NCBI RefSeq assembly: GCF_019203985.1 | Contig: NZ_JAGSPD010000002.1 | Location: forward strand, 1 to 64,000 | Length of the DNA: 64,000 bases | Reading direction: 5' to 3' | Origin: Winogradskyella luteola | Lineage (GTDB): Bacteria > Bacteroidota > Bacteroidia > Flavobacteriales > Flavobacteriaceae | Shown: positions 26,100 through 35,206 of the stretch, in pieces | Layout of the letters: the number at the start of each line of letters is the position of its first letter | Numbering within the stretch: the first letter of the stretch is position 1 | Program-made: the position numbers and the translations under genes | The notes under the pieces: model-generated | Told to the model about the DNA's origin: nothing | Databases searched by the model: none | What the model saw: the letters and a program-made list of their open reading frames with translations, nothing else

Positions 26100-27479
26100 A
26101 TGGAGTTTCTTAATCAACTGCTCAAAGACTTTTCTGCTTTAGCTTGGAGTTTCCCATTCATGATATTGTTCATTGGTGGTGGGTTATACTTACTTATTCG
26201 TTCTCGGTTTTTGCCATTTCGATATTTGGGGCACGCCATTTCTGTATTGAGAGGAAAATACGATGACCCAAATGATCCAGGGCAGATTTCACACTTTCAA
26301 GCTTTAACTACAGCTTTATCTGCAACTGTTGGCATGGGCAATATTGCTGGTGTGGCTGTGGCTATATCTATAGGTGGTCCTGGAGCGGTATTTTGGATGT
26401 GGATAAGTGCAGTCGTTGGTATGTCCACTAAATTTTTTACCTCCACATTAGCAATACTATACAGGGGAAAAGATAGTGCTGGTGAAATTCAAGGAGGACC
26501 AATGTATTTTATTACGGAAGGGTTGGGTAAAACATGGAAACCTTTAGCCATATGCTTTAGTATTTGTGGGTTAATTGGTGCGTTGCCTGTATTTAATGTT
26601 AATCAATTAACCCAAGCTTTAAATGATATTTTACTAATACCCAATGGTTTTGAAGTAAGCTTTACATCTAATCTTTGTATAGGTTTAGTATTGATAAGTG
26701 TAACGGCTATAGTTATTTTAGGCGGAATAAAACGTATTGGTAATGTAGCATCACGCTTAGTACCTAGTATGGTTGTTCTTTACTTTGTTTTGGTCATCAT
26801 AATTTTAGTGGCCCATAATGATGTTCTACTACATTATTTAGAACTTATAATTACGGATGCATTTGCGGCGAACTATTATCAAAAAGATGATACTATTTTT
26901 GGGGGAGTTCTTGGAGCCTTGATATTACATGGTGTAAAGCGTGGTGCGTTTTCTAACGAAGCTGGTATTGGCACCGCACCAATGGCACATGGTGCTGCAA
27001 AAACAGACGAACCCGTAAGAGAAGGTTTGGTGGCAATGTTGGGACCTGCGATAGATACTTTAATAGTATGTACATTAACGGCATTGGCTATTTTAGTTAC
27101 TGGTGTATGGGAAACTACTTCAGATAATGGTGTGAGTCTTACGGCTTCTGCATTCGGAAGCGTTATGCCTTCTTTTGGTAAATACGCTTTATTGATCTGC
27201 ATTGCGGTATTTAGTATGAGTTCTTTATTTTCATATTCGTATTATGGCACAAAATGCATGTCGTTCCTTTTTGGTGCAGATAAGAAGCACTACTATAACT
27301 ATTTCTATATTCTAAGTATTTTGATTGGTGCTACAACTAGCCTCAGCATGATGATTAATCTCATTGATGGTGTTTTTGCAATGATGGCAGTTCCAACAAT
27401 GACCGCTACAATAATTTTAGCTCCAAAAGTCATTAAAGTTTCTAGGATTTATTTTCAAAAGCTTAAAAACAATAACTAG
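26100..27479 (+). CDS. Alanine/glycine:cation symporter
   Basis: AGCS family, 459 residues, about eleven membrane helices. Family motifs: ATVGMGNIAGVAVAI near 77, GGPGAVFWMW near 91, GEIQGGPMYFI and the NEAGIGTAPMAHGAAKT signature near 286. Imports small neutral amino acids with Na+ or H+. It stands alone; no regulator is attached. The start is the ATG at 26100. Confidence 0.93.
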   Translation: MEFLNQLLKDFSALAWSFPFMILFIGGGLYLLIRSRFLPFRYLGHAISVLRGKYDDPNDPGQISHFQALTTALSATVGMGNIAGVAVAISIGGPGAVFWMWISAVVGMSTKFFTSTLAILYRGKDSAGEIQGGPMYFITEGLGKTWKPLAICFSICGLIGALPVFNVNQLTQALNDILLIPNGFEVSFTSNLCIGLVLISVTAIVILGGIKRIGNVASRLVPSMVVLYFVLVIIILVAHNDVLLHYLELIITDAFAANYYQKDDTIFGGVLGALILHGVKRGAFSNEAGIGTAPMAHGAAKTDEPVREGLVAMLGPAIDTLIVCTLTALAILVTGVWETTSDNGVSLTASAFGSVMPSFGKYALLICIAVFSMSSLFSYSYYGTKCMSFLFGADKKHYYNYFYILSILIGATTSLSMMINLIDGVFAMMAVPTMTATIILAPKVIKVSRIYFQKLKNNN

Positions 27480-27535
27480 ATTTTGTTTAGCAGGTTTTAA
27501 CTATTAATCAAACAAAACGACTTCATTTGTATATA

Positions 27536-27573
27536 TTATGCTAAATTGATATATTTATGCTAAATTAATATAT
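27536..27573 (+). repeat. Tandem 19-bp-period operator-like repeats abutting the HTH gene start
   Basis: TTATGCTAAATTGATATAT (27536-27554) is followed by TTATGCTAAATTAATATAT (27555-27573); they differ at one base, and the second ends directly at the ATG at 27574. The shared word TTATGCTAAA occurs again as an inverted pair at 39172-39204. Such placement suggests autoregulation. Confidence 0.6.
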
Positions 27574-27993
27574 ATGAAGATTGATCTTTGCCCTAATTGT
27601 AATTCAGAAGACTATATAAAGAGTGGTATAGTGAATGATAGGCAGCGTTACAAGTGTAAATCCTGTAACTATTATTTCACCGTTAACAAGCTGGGCAAGA
27701 AAATTGATGATTATTATGTTAATAAGGCTTTGCAGTTATATTTAGAAGGTCTAACCTATCGTGAGATTGAACGAATTCTGGGAGTCTCTCATGTTAGCAT
27801 TATGAACTGGGTGAAAAAATATAATATTAAGCGGCCATACAACTCAAAGTATCACCCCACGTATAAAATTTTAAATGCTGAAGAGCTTTCTCGTTTCTTT
27901 TCAAATGCTGAAAATTTATCAGGAGCTGGAGCTTTGGTTACAGAACTTGGCGATAAGTTCATGCTAATTAAATGGGAACGTTTTAGGGATTAG
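27574..27993 (+). CDS. Zinc-ribbon/helix-turn-helix protein, InsA-like, probable regulator
   Basis: 139 residues. A zinc ribbon with Cys6, Cys9, Cys28 and Cys31 (LCPNC and YKCKSC) is followed by an HTH at about 52-80 (LYLEGLTYREIERILGVSH, then SIMNWVKKY). This is the DNA-binding half of IS1-type transposases. There is no catalytic half, no terminal inverted repeats and no second frame, and a unique 45-residue C-terminus replaces it. It sits at the head of the acetate region behind two operator-like repeats. I infer a domesticated transcription factor. Confidence 0.78.
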   Translation: MKIDLCPNCNSEDYIKSGIVNDRQRYKCKSCNYYFTVNKLGKKIDDYYVNKALQLYLEGLTYREIERILGVSHVSIMNWVKKYNIKRPYNSKYHPTYKILNAEELSRFFSNAENLSGAGALVTELGDKFMLIKWERFRD

Positions 27994-28161
27994 TCATATT
28001 GGCTAATCACTGTTATTGCTTCTGTTACCTGCTTCATTTTACCTTGAGTTCTGCATCAGTTTTTAAATTGATTCTTTAGAGTTTATAGATCAAAACTATA
28101 ATAATTTAACAAAAAAATATATTAACTTTTTTTTAAGGCTTACTTTTTTAGAGTTTAGTAG

Positions 28162-28177
28162 TGCACACAAAACCAAT
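28162..28177 (+). repeat. 16-base word shared (inverted) with 34932-34947
   Basis: TGCACACAAAACCAAT precedes the porin gene by 27 bases; its exact reverse complement lies at 34932-34947 before the small membrane gene at 34979. Both are followed on the plus strand by a CAATGTTTAA-like word. Possible common regulator site. Confidence 0.4.
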
Positions 28178-28204
28178 GTTTAACTAACTAAATCTCTAAT
28201 TTTT

Positions 28205-29446
28205 ATGAAGAAAACAGGTCTCATGCTGATAGGATTATTCTTTTCTTGTCAGCTTTTTTTTGCCCAAGGTGCCCCTGATTACACAGGAGGTATGAAGGTA
28301 AAACTAAATGAAGACGGTACAAAGTATTTTCGTATCATCTCTTGGGCTCAATTTTGGGCACAACACAATTCTGACCGTCCTGCAGATGAAAACGGCAACG
28401 ATCAGAGCGACACTAACTTTAGTATAAGACGCGCTCGTGTTTTAATGTATGCGCAACTAAACAAAGATTTTTTAATCCTTACACATTTTGGACTCAACAG
28501 CTTAAATGCAGATAACATGTCTGCCATAGGAACTGGAGATAGATCACAATTGTTCTTTCATGATGTTTGGGGACAATACCGATTAAGTAACGACCACGCC
28601 ATAGGTGGTGGTTTGCACTATTGGAATGGTATATCTCGTGCCAACAACCAGAGTACACTTAATATGATGACCTTGGACAATACCCGTCAGGCTTGGGCTA
28701 CAATTGGTCTATCCGATCAGTTTGCACGTCACATGGGGGTTTATTTAAAAGGTAAATTCGGTAAACTTCAGTACAGAGTTTCTGTAAACGATGCCTTAAC
28801 TGATAATCTACAAAGTTCTGCAACACCAATTAATGGTGGGGCGGCTATTTATTCTGGTAGAAGATTGCTGGGTTCTAAAGATGCCGGTAGGGTTTATGCA
28901 GGTTACTTCGATTATAACTTCTTGGATCAAGAGTCAAACTTTTTACCTTATAAAGTCGGAACATACCTTGGTGGTAAAAAAGTGTTTAATGTGGGTGCTG
29001 GTTTCTTTTTGCATCCTAAAGGCTCTGTTTCAGCTGATAGCTCTGGTGAGCTTTCTGGAGAAGATGTTTCAATCTTTGCGGTAGACGCTTTTTATGATGC
29101 TCCACTTGGGGATAATGGATCTGCAATAACGGCTTATGCTTTAGCGCAGTTCAATGATTATGGCGAAGATTTTACACTGGGTCAAACCTATGAAACAGGT
29201 TCTATGCTACATGCACATGTAGGCTACGTGCTTCCAGGCGGAAACAAAACAAAGTTTCAACCTTATTTGCATTATACCAATAGAAGTATAGATGCTATAG
29301 ATGATAGTGCCAACCAATTCGGAATTGGTGGTAACGTTTACTTCAGTGGTCACCACTCAAAACTAACCTTGGAATATCAGAACACGAAATACGGCGACAA
29401 CGATGGTGTTGGAACTGTTACGCTTCAAGCGATGATATATCTGTAA
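28205..29446 (+). CDS. Outer-membrane porin
   Basis: 413 residues. Signal peptide MKKTGLMLIGLFFSCQLFFAQ; the rest is a long beta-barrel pattern resembling the phosphate-selective porin O/P class, ending in the aromatic-rich last strand LQAMIYL. FSIRRARVLMYAQLNKDF near residue 75 is typical of these barrels. It is first in an operon with the acetate-type symporter subunits, so it probably serves as entry pore for short-chain carboxylates. Substrate inferred from neighbours. Confidence 0.82.
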   Translation: MKKTGLMLIGLFFSCQLFFAQGAPDYTGGMKVKLNEDGTKYFRIISWAQFWAQHNSDRPADENGNDQSDTNFSIRRARVLMYAQLNKDFLILTHFGLNSLNADNMSAIGTGDRSQLFFHDVWGQYRLSNDHAIGGGLHYWNGISRANNQSTLNMMTLDNTRQAWATIGLSDQFARHMGVYLKGKFGKLQYRVSVNDALTDNLQSSATPINGGAAIYSGRRLLGSKDAGRVYAGYFDYNFLDQESNFLPYKVGTYLGGKKVFNVGAGFFLHPKGSVSADSSGELSGEDVSIFAVDAFYDAPLGDNGSAITAYALAQFNDYGEDFTLGQTYETGSMLHAHVGYVLPGGNKTKFQPYLHYTNRSIDAIDDSANQFGIGGNVYFSGHHSKLTLEYQNTKYGDNDGVGTVTLQAMIYL

Positions 29447-29458
29447 AAATTAATAATT

Positions 29459-29719
29459 ATGTCAGAAAAACAAAAACACGCATCAGCATATTGGAAAGAA
29501 AATGTCAAATACCTTTCCATCTTATTGACCATTTGGTTCATCGTATCCTATGGCTGTGGTATTCTTTTTAAAGATGCCTTAAATGAAATTAGACTTGGAG
29601 GCTTTAAGCTCGGCTTTTGGTTTGCGCAACAAGGCTCAATCTATGTATTCGTCATATTAATCTTCGTGTACGTACGCATTATGAACAAACTAGATAAAAA
29701 ATACGGTTTCGACGAATAG
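29459..29719 (+). CDS. DUF4212 small subunit of solute:sodium symporter
   Basis: 86 residues, two membrane helices (about 20-40 and 55-77), and the family pattern AYWKENVKYLSILLTIW followed by GFWFAQQGS and FVYVRIMNKLDKKYG. DUF4212 proteins are encoded immediately before ActP-like symporters and are thought to be accessory subunits. Here it lies 24 bases before the large subunit. Confidence 0.92.
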   Translation: MSEKQKHASAYWKENVKYLSILLTIWFIVSYGCGILFKDALNEIRLGGFKLGFWFAQQGSIYVFVILIFVYVRIMNKLDKKYGFDE

Positions 29720-29743
29720 TCAACCACTAAAATCAAAAATATT

Positions 29744-31510
29744 ATGAGTGTACAAGTATGGACATGGATATTAGTAGGTGTGACATTCGCACTATACTTC
29801 GGAATCGCAATTTGGGCTAGAGCAGGCTCAACAAAAGACTTTTATGTTGCTGGTGGTGGTGTTTCGCCATTAGCAAATGGTATGGCTACGGCTGCTGATT
29901 GGATGAGTGCCGCTTCATTTATATCAATGGCAGGTATCATTTCATTTACGGGTTATGATGGCTCGGTATATCTTATGGGCTGGACAGGCGGCTATGTACT
30001 TTTGGCATTGCTTTTAGCTCCTTATCTCAGAAAATTTGGAAAATTTACGGTGCCAGATTTTATAGGTGATCGTTATTATTCAAACGTCGCAAGAACCGTA
30101 GCGGTAATTTGTGCTTTAATCGTTTCATTTACATATGTGGCTGGCCAAATGCGTGGTGTTGGTGTGGTATTTTCACAATTTTTGCAAGTGGATATTACAT
30201 TAGGTGTTGTCATTGGGATGGCTGTTGTATTGGTATTTGCATTTTTAGGTGGTATGAAAGGCATCACATACACGCAAGTAGCGCAATATTGCGTATTGAT
30301 TTTTGCATTTATGGTACCAGCATTCTTTATCTCTATTCAAATGACAGGTAATGTTATCCCACAATTGGGAATGGGAGGTACCGTTGAAGATGGTACCTAT
30401 TTACTCGACAAGTTAGATCAGCTTCACACCCAACTGGGTTTTAAAGAATACACAGATGGCAGCAAATCTACTTGGGATGTGTTTGCCATAACACTTGCGT
30501 TAATGGTTGGAACTGCAGGGCTACCACATGTTATTGTACGTTTCTTTACGGTACCTAAGGTAAAAGATGCACGTAAATCTGCTGGCTATGCTTTATTGCT
30601 TATTGCAATTCTGTACACAACAGCTCCAGCAATTGCAGTTTTTGCAAGAACTAATTTAATCGAAACCGTAAGTGACACTAAGTACACAGATGTTCCTAGT
30701 TGGTTTAAAAATTGGGAAGATACAGGCTTAATTGCTTGGTCTGATAAAAATGGGGATGGCAAAATTCAGTATGTAGCGGGTAGTGCTATAGAAGGTAAAA
30801 AACCAGTGTATACAGACGTAAGAGGAGAATATGGCGAGCGCTTAATTTCTAACGCTAACTCAGCAACAAATGAGCTATATGTTGACAGAGATATAATGGT
30901 ATTGGCAAATCCTGAAATTGCAAAGCTGCCAAATTGGGTTATTGCACTTGTGGCTGCTGGTGGTTTAGCAGCAGCTTTATCTACTGCAGCAGGGTTGTTA
31001 TTGGTAATTTCTACTTCAATTTCCCATGATTTAATTAAGAAACAAATCAAACCAGACATTTCGGATAAGGGTGAATTGATGTGGGCACGTATTGCTATAG
31101 TTGGTGCGGTAATGATTGCTGGTTACTTTGGTATCAATCCGCCCGGATTTGTCGCCGCTGTAGTCGCGTTGGCCTTTGGATTGGCAGCAGCGTCCTTTTT
31201 CCCTGCAATTATTTTAGGAATCTTTGATAAGCGCATGAACAAAGAAGGAGCCATTGCAGGTATGGTAGTGGGCATAACGCTGATGCTATTTTACATGATG
31301 AAGTTTAAACTCGATTTCTTTGGAGGCGGAACACAAGAGGATTGGTGGTTTGGCACATCGCCCGAAGGTTTCGGCACCATAGCCATGTTGGTCAATGTTG
31401 TTATTTCTATGGTAGTTTCTAGGGTAACGGCTGCACCACCGCAACATGTTCAGGAAATTGTGGAAAATATCCGAATACCGTCCGGAGCAGGAGAAGCACA
31501 GTCGCACTAA
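29744..31510 (+). CDS. Sodium:solute symporter, acetate permease (ActP) type
   Basis: SSS family large subunit, 588 residues, 13 or so helices. Family motifs: FYVAGGGVSPLANGMATAADWMSAASF in the first helices (the SSS substrate-binding start) and GTAGLPHVIVRFFTVP near 262. A hydrophilic insert of about 80 residues between helices (about 305-385) is shared with VC_2705-type permeases paired with DUF4212. Imports acetate or related carboxylates with Na+. The operon ends in a hairpin at 31532-31565. Confidence 0.9.
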   Translation: MSVQVWTWILVGVTFALYFGIAIWARAGSTKDFYVAGGGVSPLANGMATAADWMSAASFISMAGIISFTGYDGSVYLMGWTGGYVLLALLLAPYLRKFGKFTVPDFIGDRYYSNVARTVAVICALIVSFTYVAGQMRGVGVVFSQFLQVDITLGVVIGMAVVLVFAFLGGMKGITYTQVAQYCVLIFAFMVPAFFISIQMTGNVIPQLGMGGTVEDGTYLLDKLDQLHTQLGFKEYTDGSKSTWDVFAITLALMVGTAGLPHVIVRFFTVPKVKDARKSAGYALLLIAILYTTAPAIAVFARTNLIETVSDTKYTDVPSWFKNWEDTGLIAWSDKNGDGKIQYVAGSAIEGKKPVYTDVRGEYGERLISNANSATNELYVDRDIMVLANPEIAKLPNWVIALVAAGGLAAALSTAAGLLLVISTSISHDLIKKQIKPDISDKGELMWARIAIVGAVMIAGYFGINPPGFVAAVVALAFGLAAASFFPAIILGIFDKRMNKEGAIAGMVVGITLMLFYMMKFKLDFFGGGTQEDWWFGTSPEGFGTIAMLVNVVISMVVSRVTAAPPQHVQEIVENIRIPSGAGEAQSH

Positions 31511-31531
31511 GTGTGATATGTTTTAGTTAGT

Positions 31532-31570
31532 AAAAACAGTGTTGTGTAAAAACAGCACTGTTTTTTGTAT
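31532..31570 (+). terminator. Terminator after the symporter operon
   Basis: 31532-31545 pairs with 31552-31565 (14 bp, one G-U) around a GTAAAA loop, ending in a T run. It separates the transporter operon from the sensor-synthetase operon. Confidence 0.85.
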
Positions 31571-31650
31571 TTTAGAATGCTTAAAATAATGCTGAGTGAT
31601 TCATTTATATATTAATCACGTTATTAGAAGAATATACATTTTGAACTAAA

Positions 31651-31845
31651 ATGAAAAAGAGACACGAACAGAAACTGATTATCCTTTCTATTGTAGCATT
31701 TATTGTTATGAATATTCCATTTTTATTGGTTTTCAATACAGAAGGTGCTGTCTTTGGAATCCCAACATTGTATTTCTCAATTTTTGGTATTTGGTTAGTT
31801 GTCATAATAATATCCTATGTAGTTTTAAAGCGCCATTATGAGTAA
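31651..31845 (+). CDS. Small membrane protein, DUF3311-like
   Basis: 64 residues with two membrane helices (about 9-29 and 38-58) and a basic, His-containing end (LKRHYE). Its final 8 bases overlap the start of the transporter-kinase gene. Small two-helix proteins of the DUF3311 type usually precede SSS-family proteins; the match is by pattern only. Confidence 0.68.
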   Translation: MKKRHEQKLIILSIVAFIVMNIPFLLVFNTEGAVFGIPTLYFSIFGIWLVVIIISYVVLKRHYE

Positions 31846-34528
31846 CTATGTTCTGTTTTTAATTATTATCTGCTATCTTATAGCCCTATTTTTCATTGCT
31901 TTTATTGCTGAAAAAAACTCAAAAAGCAAATGGGTAAACAATTCTGTAGTCTATACTTTATCACTTGCCGTATATTGCACAGCTTGGACGTATTATGGCA
32001 GTGTAGGAATTGCAGCTAATTCCGGAATTGATTTTTTGCCCATTTATCTCGGGCCAGTAATAGCTGCACCACTTTGGATAATATTACTAAAAAAGATAAT
32101 ACGTATATCGCGGCAACATAAGATCAGCTCTATTGCAGATTTTATTTCATTGCGATATGGCAACAACAGGTTTCTGGGAGCATTGGTTACTGTAGTCTGT
32201 TTATTGGGCATTGTGCCTTATATATCATTACAGTTAAAAGCAGTATCAGAAACATTTCAAATTTTATCAGATGACACAAGCTATGTGTCAACTTCCGTAT
32301 ATGATGATTCTACATTTTATATTGCCGTTTTATTGGCCATATTTGCGACTTTTTTCGGAACCCAAACAACTGACGCTTCCGAAAAGCACAAAGGTATAGT
32401 TGTGTCCGTGGCCATAGAATCTATTTTAAAACTGGTGTTTTTTCTTTTTGTTGGCATTTACGTTACTTATGTTTTATTTGATGGCACGGAGGATATTTAT
32501 TCCAAAATGTCACAATCTGCCAATTTTAAATCGTTGACCACAATCAGCGGGTTTGAAAAAGGTTTCAATTGGTTGTATACCATTATGTTGTCATTCATGG
32601 CTATCTTTTTATTGCCGCGTCAATTTCAAGTTTCAGTTGTGGAAAACGTTAGAGAAAAGCACTTAAAAAATGCCATTTGGATGTTTCCTTTGTACCTATT
32701 ACTGTTTAATATCTTTGTCATTTTTATAGCTTGGGCAGGTAACTTAACTATTGGCAATGCAGATCAAGCCGAATATTATGCATTGCTCTTACCATTGAAA
32801 AACGGCAATACGTTTTTATCGGTTTTAGTATTTCTTGGTGGATTTTCGGCTGTTATCTCCATGGTTGTTGTAGCCACTTTGGCACTCTCTACAATGGTAA
32901 GTAACAACTTAGTGATTCCGTACGGTTTTCTAGATCGTTTCGTAAAAAGCCATCCAGAGCGTAATGCTAAGTATATTAAAAATATCAGGCGGATTTCCAT
33001 ATTTTCCATCATTCTAATAGCTTATGCGTTTTATGTTAATTTTTCTTATGAGCTGTCATTATATTCTATTGGATTAATGGCATTTGTCATTATTGCACAG
33101 CTGGCACCATCATTTTTTATAGGGTTGTTTTGGAATCGTGGGTCGTCAAAGGCGACGATTATTGGAATTATAGCTGGGCTGAGCGTTGTTTTTTACACTT
33201 TGATATTGCCATTTTCCATTCAGGCATTTACAGGTTCCGCAGATTTTATGCAATATGGACTCAATGGCATTGAAGCTCTACGGCCACATGCACTTTTTGG
33301 CATTGATTTTTTAAGTCCGCCAACACATGCGTTCTTTTGGAGTTTGTTGGTGAATCTTATTTGTTATGTGACGTTTTCTGTTATTGTAAAAGGTAATTAC
33401 CGTGAACGTAATTATGCTGAAATGTACGTAGATAGTAAAAATTATACAGATTTACAAGATGGAGCTCTGGTCTGGAAAGGTGAAGCTTATGTTGCTGATA
33501 TTAAAAAAGTGCTTGTAAAGTTTCTAGGGGAAGCCAGAACGGAACGTGCATTAAATCTATTTTTCAGAAAGTACAACTTACCGTTAGACACACAAATGGC
33601 AGATGCCAGATTGATAAATTTTTCTGAAAAATTACTTACGGGAAGTATAGGTAGTGCCTCTGCTAAAATATTAATTTCTAGTGTGGTTAAAGAAGATGAA
33701 GTCAGCTTAGTTGAAGTTTTGAAAATTCTTGAAGAATCTAAAGAAACCATTGCTCGTAATAAACTGCTCAAAGAAAAATCTGAAGAGTTGACTAAATTAA
33801 CCGATCAGCTTCAAGAAGCCAATGAAGAACTTATAGAAAAGGATAAACAAAAGGATGAATTCCTAGATACTGTAGCTCACGAACTAAAAACACCAATCAC
33901 AGGAATAAGAGCAACAACAGAGTTATTAATGGATGATGAAGACGATATGCCAAGTGAAATAAAAACTCAGTTTTTAAAAAATATGTTGCAAGACAGTGAT
34001 CGCCTATCTAGATTGATTCATAATATTTTGGACTTTGAAAAGCTTTCTACGGGAAGAACACAGCTAAACATTTCTAAGTACAACATTAGAAAAACTATTA
34101 AAAAGACAATAGATAGCTTTAACCACATGGCTCAAAAAAGAGGAGTGAAAATAGTTCACTCTAATAAAAGTGATTTTTATGCTGAGTATGATGAAGACCG
34201 CATTGTACAGGTATTGACCAATCTAATTTCAAATGCCTTAAAATTCACTGAGCCAAAAAAAGGTAAGATTATTGCAGATTATAAGTACGACGAAGGCTTC
34301 TTGGAAATCTCAATAAAAGACAACGGTAAAGGAATTCCAGAAGAAGATATACCTTTTGTTTTTGATAAATTTTATCAATCAAAAAATCAAAATACCATAA
34401 AACCTGAGGGTAGCGGATTGGGTTTGGCCATTTCCAAGAAAATAGTAGAAAACCATAATGGTAAAATTTGGGTAAAAAATAATCAAAAAAGTGGTGTAAC
34501 CTTTGGTTTTAAGCTACCTTTTGAGTAA
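31838..34528 (+). CDS. CrbS/CbrA-like SSS-transporter sensor histidine kinase
   Basis: 896 residues. N-terminal SLC5/SSS transporter domain (about 1-520, 13 helices), then a STAC-like linker (about 560-630, with TGSIGSASAKILISS), a coiled coil, and a histidine kinase: phospho-acceptor His681 in VAHELKTP, N box LISNALKFT, G boxes KDNGKGIPEE and GSGLGLAISKK. No PAS domain. In Vibrio and Pseudomonas, CrbS and CbrA sense carbon supply, and CrbS drives acs expression. Here the gene is followed by a receiver and two acyl-CoA synthetases, a direct genomic link to the acetate switch. Confidence 0.92.
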   Translation: MSNYVLFLIIICYLIALFFIAFIAEKNSKSKWVNNSVVYTLSLAVYCTAWTYYGSVGIAANSGIDFLPIYLGPVIAAPLWIILLKKIIRISRQHKISSIADFISLRYGNNRFLGALVTVVCLLGIVPYISLQLKAVSETFQILSDDTSYVSTSVYDDSTFYIAVLLAIFATFFGTQTTDASEKHKGIVVSVAIESILKLVFFLFVGIYVTYVLFDGTEDIYSKMSQSANFKSLTTISGFEKGFNWLYTIMLSFMAIFLLPRQFQVSVVENVREKHLKNAIWMFPLYLLLFNIFVIFIAWAGNLTIGNADQAEYYALLLPLKNGNTFLSVLVFLGGFSAVISMVVVATLALSTMVSNNLVIPYGFLDRFVKSHPERNAKYIKNIRRISIFSIILIAYAFYVNFSYELSLYSIGLMAFVIIAQLAPSFFIGLFWNRGSSKATIIGIIAGLSVVFYTLILPFSIQAFTGSADFMQYGLNGIEALRPHALFGIDFLSPPTHAFFWSLLVNLICYVTFSVIVKGNYRERNYAEMYVDSKNYTDLQDGALVWKGEAYVADIKKVLVKFLGEARTERALNLFFRKYNLPLDTQMADARLINFSEKLLTGSIGSASAKILISSVVKEDEVSLVEVLKILEESKETIARNKLLKEKSEELTKLTDQLQEANEELIEKDKQKDEFLDTVAHELKTPITGIRATTELLMDDEDDMPSEIKTQFLKNMLQDSDRLSRLIHNILDFEKLSTGRTQLNISKYNIRKTIKKTIDSFNHMAQKRGVKIVHSNKSDFYAEYDEDRIVQVLTNLISNALKFTEPKKGKIIADYKYDEGFLEISIKDNGKGIPEEDIPFVFDKFYQSKNQNTIKPEGSGLGLAISKKIVENHNGKIWVKNNQKSGVTFGFKLPFE

Positions 34529-34548
34529 ATTGTAATTGTGTTTGAAAA

Positions 34549-34911
34549 ATGAAGAAAATTGTAATCGTCGATGACGAGCCCAACATAGTAATGACATTAG
34601 AATACACATTCAAAAAACATAATTTTGAAGTGTATATTGCAAGAGATGGAAGTGAGGCTCTAGAGATTTTAGAAGATGTTGTTCCAGATGTTGTAATGCT
34701 AGATGTTATGATGCCTAAAGTAGATGGTTATCAAACACTTAAATTAATTAAAGAAAACAATAAGTTAAAGAATACAAAAGTCGTATTCTTAACGGCAAAA
34801 AATAAAGCTTCAGATATTGAAAAAGGCTTAAAACTTGGAGCAGATAAATATTTAACCAAGCCGTTTTCAGTAAAAAAAATAGTTTCAGAAATTAAAGAGC
34901 TGATCGCTTAA
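34549..34911 (+). CDS. Single-domain response regulator (receiver only)
   Basis: 120 residues, a CheY-type receiver: acidic pair Asp8-Asp9, phospho-acceptor Asp52 (VVMLDVMMP), Thr in FLTAKN, and Lys in YLTKPF. There is no output domain. It directly follows the kinase gene (20 bases), so it is the expected partner, unlike CrbR of Vibrio, which carries a LuxR-type HTH. Output must pass through another protein. Confidence 0.93.
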   Translation: MKKIVIVDDEPNIVMTLEYTFKKHNFEVYIARDGSEALEILEDVVPDVVMLDVMMPKVDGYQTLKLIKENNKLKNTKVVFLTAKNKASDIEKGLKLGADKYLTKPFSVKKIVSEIKELIA

Positions 34912-34931
34912 TAATTTCAACTTTAATAAAT

Positions 34932-34947
34932 ATTGGTTTTGTGTGCA
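34932..34947 (-). repeat. Inverted partner of the 16-base word at 28162
   Basis: ATTGGTTTTGTGTGCA is the exact reverse complement of 28162-28177. It lies 32 bases before the ATG at 34979, in the 67-base gap after the receiver gene, the only sizeable gap within this operon. Confidence 0.4.
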
Positions 34948-34978
34948 AATAAACAATGTTTAATTAAAGTATATTAAA

Positions 34979-35206
34979 ATGAAACGTCTACAAATTAATG
35001 CATTAACGTCTGATATCATTATCAGTCTATACGTTATTGTTACCTTATATTTCCGTTTTAAATTAGAAAGTGAAACTGCAACAGGTGCATTAGAGTCTCT
35101 TGTTATTGGTGTATGCTTTGTTGTGATAATCTGGGCCTTGATAAAGCTCAAAATATTGAATCCGAATTGGTTTGGATTGTTTAATTCTAAAAAATCGAAG
35201 TCATGA
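34979..35206 (+). CDS. Small two-TM membrane protein
   Basis: 75 residues with two membrane helices (about 11-28 and 39-58) and a basic C-terminus. It overlaps the propionyl-CoA synthetase start by ATGA (35203-35206), which makes it a coupled member of the operon. No family recognised. Could be a membrane anchor or regulator for the synthetases or kinase; this is inference from position only. Confidence 0.65.
   Translation: MKRLQINALTSDIIISLYVIVTLYFRFKLESETATGALESLVIGVCFVVIIWALIKLKILNPNWFGLFNSKKSKS

Noticed and set aside
27574-27993. Active insertion sequence
   Set aside because: Only the DNA-binding half is present; there is no DDE half, no terminal repeats and no target duplication.
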